In this document: one piece after another, positions 6,201-12,010 of the stretch
Layout: each line of letters begins with the position of its first letter
How positions within the stretch are numbered: the first letter of the stretch is position 1
Notes under the pieces: model-generated
What the model was told of the DNA's origin: nothing
Databases searched by the model: none
What the model saw: only the letters and a program-made list of their open reading frames with translations
NCBI GenBank assembly: GCA_036497895.1
Contig: DASXIR010000021.1
Location: 1 to 12,010 of the forward strand
Length of the DNA: 12,010 nucleotides
Reading direction: 5' to 3'
From: CAVQFC01 sp036497895
Lineage (GTDB): Bacteria; Acidobacteriota; Vicinamibacteria; Vicinamibacterales; CAVVIG01
Program-made: the position numbers and the translations under genes

Positions 6201-9119
6201 ATGCGCTTGCGTTTGATATCGGCACTGATCTGTGTATGTGCACTGCAGCACACGCCTGCCCTCGCGCAGGTCGTCGTCACGGGAAGTCTTTCAGGGATCG
6301 TGAAGTCGACGGACGGGGCCAGCGTGCATGGGGCCACCGTCAGCGCGGAGTCGGCCGACCTTCAGGGCCGTCGCGTCGCGATGACCTCTTCCGATGGCCA
6401 CTACGTCGTTCCCTTGTTGGCCCCGGGTGACTACATCGTGTCGTTCGAGCTGGCGGGGTTTCAAACCGCAAAGGAGCAGGTCCGCATCGGGCTGGGACAG
6501 AACATTACGCTCGGCGTGACGCTCAACGTCGCGCCCATCGCACAGTCTGTTCAGGTAGACGCCAGAAATCTTTCCGAGTTCGGTGTCGATCAGCCGACCG
6601 TGTCGACGTTCAGCCAGCGCGGTTTCGTGGAGAAGCTGCCACTCGATCGGACGCCAAGCGGCACCGTCCGTCTGGCGCCCGACGTGCAGGCGACCGGCCC
6701 CAGCGGCAATCTCGTCATCTCGGGCGCCGTTTCGTACGAGAGCCTGTATCTAGTGAACGGTGTCGTCGTCAACGACAATCAGAGCGGGCAGCCCGATCCG
6801 CTGTTCATCGAGGACGCGATCCAGGAAACCGCCGTCACGACTGCCGGGATTTCTGCGGAGTTCGGCCGCTTCACCGGCGGCGTCGTCAACGTGGTAACAA
6901 AATCCGGCGGCAACGACTTCGGCGGATCATTTCGAACAACCTTCACAAACGACGCGTGGACGGCATTGACGCCGTTTCCCCATGACTCCCGTGTCAATAC
7001 GACGGTGCCGATCTACGAGGCAACGCTGGGCGGCCGCATCTTGACCGACAAGCTCTGGTTTTTTGGCGCGGCGCGGCATTCGGACACCAAGAACTCGGCC
7101 ACCACGTCGCTGACGAACCTCCCATACCAGTTCGAGAACGACGAGACGCGTTACGAGGGCAAGCTGACGTATGCGATCACGCCTCGGCATACGTTGAAAG
7201 CCTCGCTGACGAAGATCGATCTGGCCCAGTACAATCGGTCCTCGGGTACGTTCCTCGACCTAGCCAGCCTCAGTGATCGCACGAACCCTCAGCGCCTCAT
7301 CTCAGCTAACTACGGCGGCGTCATCAGCCGGAACACGATTCTCGAGGGGCAATGGTCGCAGCGGACCTATTCACTCGACGGATCCGGTGCGAAGACGACG
7401 GACCTCCTGGGAGGCACCGTCTTGTACGATCGCCAGTTGAACAACGCGCGATACCACGCGCCGACATCGTGCGGCGTCTGCACGTCGGAGCAACGAGACA
7501 ACTGGGACGTGCTGGTGAAGGCGACGCACTTCCTGACGAGTTCACGCACCGGCTCCCACAACATCGTCGTCGGCACCGACGTGTTCAACGACCGTCGGTA
7601 CGACAACGAATTTCCGACGGCGAGCACCTACGGCATCTTTGGCACGTCGATCCTGACAGTGGGGAACACGATCTATCCGGTGTTCGCCAACGACGGCACC
7701 ACGTTCATCCGCTGGTCACCGATCTTCGTCGCGACGCAGGGGACGGCGTTCCGCACCTATTCGGGCTATGCCAACGACGCGTGGCATCCGACCGATCGTC
7801 TCAGCGTCAATCTCGGCCTGCGCTTCGACAAGAATGGCGGCACTGACAGCGTGGGAAACCCGGTCGTCAAGGATCAGGCGTGGAGTCCGCGACTGGGCCT
7901 CTCGTGGAATCCTGACGGCCGAGGCGTGTGGACGCTCAGCGGTGGCGTGGCCCAGTACGTTGCCGGCATACTCGTCACGGTCGCCGACAGCAGCTCCCCC
8001 GGCGGCCGTGCCGCCACGTTCGACTACGCGTACGGTGGACCGCCGATCAACACAGACGCCTCCGGCTTGCGGCTGGACCAGAACACCGCGATTCAGACCG
8101 TGCTCAACTGGTTCACCCAGAACGGGGGCACGAACCGGACAACGCGAGGCGCCCCGAGCGTTCCCGGACTAACGACCGTGATCGGGGGCACCCTCGGCTC
8201 GCCAAGGGCGCTCGAGTATACGGCGGGTGTGGCTCGGAAGCTCGGCGCGCACGGCGTGGCCCGGGTCGATGGCCTCTACCGCGACTACGGGAATTTCTAC
8301 AGCAACCGGATCGATCCAACGACGGGCCGCGTGACCAATAGCGTCGGGCAGGTGTTCGACCTGGCGATCGTCGACAACACGAACGATCTCACACGGACGT
8401 ATCGCGCGCTGAGAGCGCAGCTAAGCCTGAGGCCGACAAACGTCATCACAGTGGCAACGAACTACACGCTGTCCAAGACGTCAGGCAACTTCGACGGCGA
8501 GACATTTCCGACCGGTGGTCAGGCAAGCGCCACCAGCGAGACCTATCCGGAGTACACGCAGCTCTCCTGGAATCGGCCGACCGGCGATCTGTCGATCGAT
8601 CAGCGACACCGCGTTCGGGCGTGGACGACTGTGCGGGTGCCGCTCGGGTCGCGCGCCGGCGATGTGAACATCGGTGTGATCGAGTCGGTCGACTCGGGGA
8701 CGCCGTACGGCGCGGTCGGTGCCGTCGACCCTCGTCCGTACGTCCAAAATCCAGGCTACGTCAATCCACCCGCCACCGAAGCGTACTATTTCACGGCGCG
8801 CGATGCGTTCCGAACCGCGACCACCAGCCACACCGATCTGGCGCTCGTCTACACGCACACGGTGAACAAGGTCGAGCTCTTCGTTCGCGGCACGGTAGTC
8901 AACGTCTTCAACCAGGCTGGAATCTCCAACGGCGGTGCCGTCGACCAGTCGATCCTCACCGCGAACAACACGTCCACGCTCCAGCGCTTCGATCCGTTCA
9001 CGATGGTCCCGCTCCGAGGCACCAATTGGGATTACGGGCCGAACTTCGGAAAGCCCCTGACGCGTCTGGCGTATCAGACGCCGCGTACGGCCGGCATCTC
9101 GGTCGGATTCCGATTCTGA
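6201..9119 (+). CDS. TonB-dependent receptor, Oar-like, with carboxypeptidase-regulatory-like N-terminal domain
   Basis: 972 residues. The signal peptide is about 1-22 (MRLRLISALICVCALQHTPA, cleavage near ALAQ). Residues about 25-110 form a carboxypeptidase-regulatory-like beta-sandwich (GSLSGIVKSTDGASVHGATV, then GHYVVPLLAPGDYIVSFELAGF). A plug domain follows at about 130-240, with YLVNG at 183-187 and the conserved GGVVNVVTKSGGN near 226-238. The rest is a long beta-barrel with alternating aromatic strands and a terminal phenylalanine (GISVGFRF), the usual outer-membrane insertion signal. GAGGGG lies about nine bases before the ATG. Such receptors import large or scarce ligands through the outer membrane with TonB energy; in Acidobacteriota they are numerous and mostly of unknown ligand. 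I see no obvious TonB box. Adjacency to an exported phosphoesterase suggests a scavenging function. No sign of truncation. Confidence 0.95.
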   Translation: MRLRLISALICVCALQHTPALAQVVVTGSLSGIVKSTDGASVHGATVSAESADLQGRRVAMTSSDGHYVVPLLAPGDYIVSFELAGFQTAKEQVRIGLGQNITLGVTLNVAPIAQSVQVDARNLSEFGVDQPTVSTFSQRGFVEKLPLDRTPSGTVRLAPDVQATGPSGNLVISGAVSYESLYLVNGVVVNDNQSGQPDPLFIEDAIQETAVTTAGISAEFGRFTGGVVNVVTKSGGNDFGGSFRTTFTNDAWTALTPFPHDSRVNTTVPIYEATLGGRILTDKLWFFGAARHSDTKNSATTSLTNLPYQFENDETRYEGKLTYAITPRHTLKASLTKIDLAQYNRSSGTFLDLASLSDRTNPQRLISANYGGVISRNTILEGQWSQRTYSLDGSGAKTTDLLGGTVLYDRQLNNARYHAPTSCGVCTSEQRDNWDVLVKATHFLTSSRTGSHNIVVGTDVFNDRRYDNEFPTASTYGIFGTSILTVGNTIYPVFANDGTTFIRWSPIFVATQGTAFRTYSGYANDAWHPTDRLSVNLGLRFDKNGGTDSVGNPVVKDQAWSPRLGLSWNPDGRGVWTLSGGVAQYVAGILVTVADSSSPGGRAATFDYAYGGPPINTDASGLRLDQNTAIQTVLNWFTQNGGTNRTTRGAPSVPGLTTVIGGTLGSPRALEYTAGVARKLGAHGVARVDGLYRDYGNFYSNRIDPTTGRVTNSVGQVFDLAIVDNTNDLTRTYRALRAQLSLRPTNVITVATNYTLSKTSGNFDGETFPTGGQASATSETYPEYTQLSWNRPTGDLSIDQRHRVRAWTTVRVPLGSRAGDVNIGVIESVDSGTPYGAVGAVDPRPYVQNPGYVNPPATEAYYFTARDAFRTATTSHTDLALVYTHTVNKVELFVRGTVVNVFNQAGISNGGAVDQSILTANNTSTLQRFDPFTMVPLRGTNWDYGPNFGKPLTRLAYQTPRTAGISVGFRF

Positions 9120-9124
9120 GCGGG

Positions 9125-9140
9125 CTGTCCTTGCGGGCAG
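9125..9140 (+). terminator. Weak hairpin just after the receptor stop
   Basis: CTGTCC-TTGC-GGGCAG forms a six-pair stem with one U-G pair and a four-base loop, starting six bases after the receptor stop. It is followed by GTTCGTTCATTTC, which is only moderately T-rich. It may contribute to ending the receptor transcript, but it is a weak candidate. Confidence 0.25.
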
Positions 9141-9328
9141 GTTCGTTCATTTCAACTATCGACACGGGAGGCTGACGAGACACGAAGAACGGATCAGGAC
9201 GGCGCGACGATCGCCGGTGCCTGGGCTTACCTGCGGCCGCAAGCCCTCGGCGTCGCGCACGGGCCTGGCGATTCGTTGCGCAGACGTTACATCGTCCGTC
9301 TCTTGCGCACCCTGACGGAGAGGGCACG

Positions 9329-9348
9329 CCGTGTCACGCCTGACACGG
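9329..9348. repeat. Perfect stem-loop in the convergent spacer
   Basis: CCGTGTCA-CGCC-TGACACGG is a perfect eight-base inverted repeat with a four-base loop. There is no T-run on either side. Its place between two convergent genes fits a bidirectional transcription block, but an operator-like dyad or chance are alternatives. Confidence 0.45.
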
Positions 9349-9486
9349 ACGAGCATCGCTTGGCGCCGGCGCGCGCGCCAGCCGCTTCCCCGTTTCCGGT
9401 CGCGCTGCAGCAAACGGGTCGGGCTGCTACGGTCACGGTGATCGCCGGCGAACACTTCTCGCCTGGCGCGATGAGCGGTAGGCGGG

Positions 9487-10038
9487 CTATCGAGATGCGA
9501 TCGAATCAAGCCGAGACCGCCGGTCAGATATGACGAGACCGAGGCACGCCGCGCTTCCCAAGCGGCAGGCCGAGCGTGACTTCGCCCGTGGCGGCGACAA
9601 GAGAACATCTGACGCCGCCACCGAGACATCCAGCGGAGCATCCGACGTCGACGTCGATGAGCTTGGCTGCTGCCATACCGACGCTGGCGCTGACATCGAC
9701 GGAGCTCGGACCGGTCGGAGCACCAGCACTGCCACCGATCCAGGGCCCACGAACGCGTCCGCGTAGGCGGTCTGCGGCACGAGCACGACGGCAACGAGAA
9801 GTACCAGGAGCGCCGTCACACGCTCGCTGACCGCGCGGAACGACTGCGCCTTGTCGAGTGCGTCGGCGACGTCATCGAAGACGGGTTCAATGCGATTGCG
9901 AACTTGGACACCGTTTGACGTGAGGTACAGCCAACCCCACAGACCGCCGAGTACTGCGCCAACGCTCGCCGCCGCCACGACCCGCCATCGATTGTCCGTC
10001 GCCGTCGCCTGATCACTCTTCGTTGTCGTTGAAGCCAT
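9487..10038 (-). CDS. Small YtxH-like membrane protein, C-terminal half probably frameshifted
   Basis: As read, 183 residues from an ATG at 10036-10038 preceded by GAGGGG. Residues about 17-40 are one hydrophobic, glycine-bearing segment (VVAAASVGAVLGGLWGWLYL), followed by NGVQVRNRIEPVFDDVADAL, an amphipathic charged helix. This is the layout of YtxH-type general-stress membrane proteins. At about 74-92 a second hydrophobic run ends VLVPQTAYADAF, which looks like a signal-peptide cleavage site. After about residue 105 the text becomes Ser/Pro/Arg-rich and loses coding-like codon use, while another minus frame becomes purine-first, C-ending and continues to a stop at 9524-9526. A frameshift near 9715-9740, real or from assembly, is likely. 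The N-terminal half is a real gene; the true end is uncertain, as is whether two genes are fused here. Confidence 0.6.
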   Translation of the reverse strand: MASTTTKSDQATATDNRWRVVAAASVGAVLGGLWGWLYLTSNGVQVRNRIEPVFDDVADALDKAQSFRAVSERVTALLVLLVAVVLVPQTAYADAFVGPGSVAVLVLRPVRAPSMSAPASVWQQPSSSTSTSDAPLDVSVAASDVLLSPPRAKSRSACRLGSAACLGLVISDRRSRLDSIASR

Positions 10039-10223
10039 CGCGTCATCCCCTCATTTCTGATGGTGGACCGGGCTGCAAATGATGCGCCGCAGGCCGGGTG
10101 TCAGTCGGTTCGCACTTGCCAACGCGCTGGCACTTCGCGTCGGCGCGCAGCCAGAAACAACGCCGAATATCACCGTACGAGCGCTGGCTGCAGTTGCGGT
10201 TCCTGGTCGAGAGGAGTGTGAGT

Positions 10224-10694
10224 ATGGCTGAATTGATCGTTGTTGGTTTCAAGAAGGACATGTGGTCGCGGGTAGGAGGCGCTGAACATGCTCCAGGACA
10301 TGAACGCCACCTGGATGCCGCCTTCGGCTATCGCACCAGGGGAATGCCGTCAGACGATCGACTCTGCACGCTCGTGGTCGACGTCAGCCAAGGAGCGGTG
10401 CGCATCACGGACCGCCAGGAACCCGACGGTGTGGGAACCTGCAGCGCGTTCTGCGGGATGCGTGGCAGTCTTTCCAGCGTGGTTCTCGGGCATCCGCGCG
10501 TCTGCTCGCGGAGGAGATTGATGGCCTGAGGCGCTCGATCGACTTCGTTGAAGCCGAGCAGGAATTCAAAGCGGCGAGTGGGCATCAGGCTCGTGGCGTT
10601 GGTAGATAACTTTGGGGGCATGGCGATCATTCAGCGCACGCTGGGCGCGATGCTAAAGCACGAGGTTCGCCGCGGATCTATTTTCCGCATTGGT
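10224..10694 (+). pseudogene. Decayed DUF1269-family gene
   Basis: A good ribosome-binding site (GAGAGGAG) precedes an ATG at 10224, and the product begins MAELIVVGFKKDMW, the standard DUF1269 start. The frame then slips: LNMLQDMNATWM, which belongs next, is in the +1 frame from 10282. After it the first frame resumes with LDAAFGYRT, DDRLCTLVVDVSQGAVRITD and SAFCGMRGSLSSVVLG, which parallel the family's D-A-V-A-V-Y-R, G-K-L-R-V and G-A-F-W-G-x-x-x-G-S-L blocks. A TGA at 10527-10529 interrupts the frame. Downstream, at 10602-10694, VDNFGGMAIIQRTLGAMLKH followed by GSIF resembles the family's C-terminal D-D-F...L-G-A-x-L-x-P-G-S-S-A-I-F. The central Gly/Ala transmembrane part is largely missing. 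This looks like a broken relative of the intact gene at 11441-12007. Confidence 0.6.
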
Positions 10695-11041
10695 TCACCG
10701 CTGCCGTTCGCGTTCCCCGCCGCTCGGACTGGCCCGCAGGATTTCCCTCGTCGAGGCTGCCGTCACGCCACTGCAGACGCTAACCATTGCCGCGGCGAGC
10801 GCGGCGCGTCTACCCGTCGGTTCATTCATCACTGGCCGGATCAACGGATGAGTGGCGCGATCCATCTGAGTGTCAACGGGCTGGCGGTTGCGCACCCGCT
10901 GTCACCAAGGTTTGGGCACGATTACGCCGTCAACGAAATTCGCCCACGATCCGGGCACAGAGATGTGGCAGCGATCGTGCGGACCCTGTTGGCGGCGCGC
11001 GGTCGCGGACGGCCGCCGCGACGAAGGAAAGGACACGAGTC
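10695..11041 (+). other. Leader region of the alanine-rich/DUF1269 operon, no confident gene
   Basis: About 350 bases with no gene I can support. A plus-strand frame from an ATG at 10848 to 11060 (70 codons) begins MSGAIHLSVNGLAVAHPLSP but lacks a ribosome-binding site, turns Arg-rich and overlaps the next gene, so I do not call it. The region must contain the promoter of the operon starting at 11042; no clear sigma-70 pair is visible. GGAAAGGA at about 11027-11034 serves as ribosome-binding site. Confidence 0.45.
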
Positions 11042-11431
11042 ATGCAGGATACTCACGTGAAAGACGCAGTCGACCAGGTTCGATCGGCCACACAGCAGCT
11101 GCACAAGTCGATCAGCGACGCAGCGGCCAAGCGCGGAGGGGCGGTCAAGGCCGATCTCCAGGCCGTTCCGCAGATGGCTAAGGCGGCCGCCGACTCGATT
11201 AAGGGATCGATGGCGACACAAAACGAAGCCGCCAAGAAGAGTCTCGCGGAAGCCGTCACGAGCTTGGAAGCCGCCGGCAAGCATGCCGCCGACGGCGTCA
11301 AGACGTCCGGCAGGGAATTTCAAACTGCCGTCAGACAGACGATCGCCGACGCTCGTACGGCTGCGCAGAAGGCCAGCGAAGCTGTGGCGGCCAAACGGAC
11401 TGCCGGCGCGACGGCCGGCGCGAAAAAGTAG
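11042..11431 (+). CDS. Alanine-rich, fully helical coiled-coil protein (phasin-like or LEA-like)
   Basis: 129 residues, starting at the ATG at 11042 with GGAAAGGA about seven bases upstream. The frame is open further upstream, but that part is Arg-rich and unlike the protein. The sequence is dominated by Ala, Lys, Asp, Gln and Ser in a heptad-like pattern (for example AVDQVRSATQQLHKSISDAA and AAGKHAADGVKTSGREFQTA). It has no Cys, Trp or Tyr, and ends in a basic tail AKRTAGATAGAKK. There is no signal peptide. Such composition is seen in phasins that coat storage granules, in LEA-like desiccation proteins and in histone-H1-like basic proteins; the sequence does not separate these. It ends nine bases before the DUF1269 gene and shares its transcript, so a stress role is the best inference. 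Confidence 0.8.
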   Translation: MQDTHVKDAVDQVRSATQQLHKSISDAAAKRGGAVKADLQAVPQMAKAAADSIKGSMATQNEAAKKSLAEAVTSLEAAGKHAADGVKTSGREFQTAVRQTIADARTAAQKASEAVAAKRTAGATAGAKK

Positions 11432-11440
11432 GAGAGAACG

Positions 11441-12007
11441 ATGCGCAACTACATCGCAGTGGTGTTCGACGATACCAACAAGGCGTACAAGGGTCTCCAC
11501 GCGCTCTGGCAGATGGACGAGGAAGGCGCGATCACCGTGCACGGCACGACGGTCGTGCATCGCAACGACTGGGGCGATTACCAGGTCGACTCCAAGGACA
11601 CGCACCCTGCGCTGGCCACCGCGGTCGGCGTCGGCGTCGGAGCCTTGATTGGCGCACTCGCGGGTCCCGCAGGCGCCGCGATTGGCGCCGCGAGAGGCGC
11701 GGCGATTGGTGCGGCATCGGGCGGCGCCGTCGGCGCCGTCGCGGATCTGAGTCGCGCAGACACTCGCGACGAAACGCGCTACGAGACCGGCTGGGTCCTT
11801 GGCATCGGCGAGTCCGCCGTCATCGCCGACGTGAGTGAAGACACGACACTCGCGATAGACGATCGGATGCGCATCCTCAGCGGAACCGTCCATCGTCGCA
11901 ACTACGGCGACGTGGTCGACGACAAGTGGTTCGGCGACTCTCCGTACGACTACTACCTCTACCCATACGAATACGTCCCGGCGTATTCGCCGTGGTGGGC
12001 CGACTGA
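11441..12007 (+). CDS. DUF1269-family membrane protein with glycine zipper and Tyr-rich tail
   Basis: 188 residues; ATG at 11441 preceded by GGAGAG. Residues 1-55 form the soluble N-terminal domain (MRNYIAVVFDDTNKAYKGLH, then TVHGTTVVHRNDWGDYQVD). Residues 61-101 are a Gly/Ala hairpin with repeated G-x-x-x-G spacing (GVGVGALIGALAGPAGAAIG, continuing to GGAVGAVADL), which likely inserts in or associates with the membrane. Residues about 115-150 match the family's C-terminal domain (GWVLGIGESAVIADVSED). The last 24 residues are Tyr/Pro/Trp-rich (PYDYYLYPYEYVPAYSPWWA), an extension I do not know from typical members. DUF1269 proteins are often stress-associated; their biochemical role is unknown. 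It is the second gene of the operon and the window ends three bases after its stop, with GGA that could begin another ribosome-binding site. Confidence 0.88.
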   Translation: MRNYIAVVFDDTNKAYKGLHALWQMDEEGAITVHGTTVVHRNDWGDYQVDSKDTHPALATAVGVGVGALIGALAGPAGAAIGAARGAAIGAASGGAVGAVADLSRADTRDETRYETGWVLGIGESAVIADVSEDTTLAIDDRMRILSGTVHRRNYGDVVDDKWFGDSPYDYYLYPYEYVPAYSPWWAD

Positions 12008-12010
12008 GGA

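Larger units (their letters stand above)
9120..9486. other. Spacer of about 370 bases between convergent genes
   Basis: This lies between the receptor stop and the leftward stop of the YtxH-like gene. It contains two hairpins (9125-9140 and 9329-9348, listed separately) and a GC-only 12-base palindrome at 9368-9379. Frames in it are Arg-rich or lack starts and look non-coding. On the minus strand one frame keeps some coding-like codon use down to about 9290, but it is broken by two stops just before (see the finding on 9487-10038). Confidence 0.5.

Noticed and set aside
3733..6243. An 836-codon minus-strand open frame antisense to the phosphoesterase fusion
   Set aside because: It is Arg/Val/His-rich, has no domain or motif, and is explained by the codon bias of the well-supported plus-strand gene, which removes stops from this antisense frame.
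9156..9794. 212-codon minus-strand frame across the convergent spacer
   Set aside because: Extremely Arg/Ser-rich composition typical of a shadow frame in GC-rich DNA; it overlaps the YtxH-like gene and has no motif.
10787..11041. Longer upstream start for the alanine-rich gene (open frame from 10787)
   Set aside because: The upstream 85 residues are Arg/Cys-rich and unlike the helical protein, whereas the ATG at 11042 has a good ribosome-binding site.
10848..11060. 70-codon plus-strand frame starting MSGAIHLSVNGLAVAHPLSP
   Set aside because: No ribosome-binding site; the end is Arg-rich and overlaps the ribosome-binding site and start of the alanine-rich gene, so its end is not protein-like.

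Overview
The window is GC-rich, densely coding DNA that looks like the chromosome of an Acidobacteriota-type soil bacterium. The best evidence is a large Oar-like TonB-dependent receptor with an N-terminal carboxypeptidase-regulatory-like domain, next to a secreted fusion of a YVTN/YncE-type beta-propeller and an alkaline-phosphatase-like phosphoesterase. Both are abundant protein types in that phylum. The taxonomic call is inference from protein style; there is no rRNA or marker gene. I saw no tRNA, CRISPR array, insertion sequence or phage gene.

Layout. 1-399 (minus): N-terminal 133 codons of a phosphoesterase-family protein, cut by the window edge. 400-842: no convincing intact gene, but a 46-codon remnant resembling the end of a response-regulator receiver domain. 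843-3088 (minus): a tightly coupled three-gene operon of ABC ATPase, ABC-2-type permease and a small cysteine-containing lipoprotein-like protein. 3089-3336: divergent promoter region. 3337-6027 (plus): secreted propeller-phosphoesterase fusion. 6028-6200: spacer with a perfect 28-bp palindrome. 6201-9119 (plus): TonB-dependent receptor. 9120-9486: spacer between convergent genes, with two hairpins. 9487-10038 (minus): small YtxH-like membrane protein whose second half appears frameshifted. 10224-10694 (plus): decayed DUF1269-type gene. 11042-12007 (plus): two-gene operon of an alanine-rich coiled-coil protein and an intact DUF1269 glycine-zipper protein.

How the genes may work together. The fusion phosphoesterase and the receptor are co-directional, and both are exported to the envelope. 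They could form a scavenging pair, in which one releases phosphate or a cleaved product outside the inner membrane and the other imports a ligand. This is inference from adjacency. The ABC operon has the glutamate-for-glutamine (E-loop) change seen in BcrA/LanF-type peptide-antibiotic exporters, so self-protection or export of a membrane-active compound is a reasonable hypothesis. The right end (YtxH-like, DUF1269, alanine-rich helical protein) looks like a small envelope-stress island with signs of duplication and decay.
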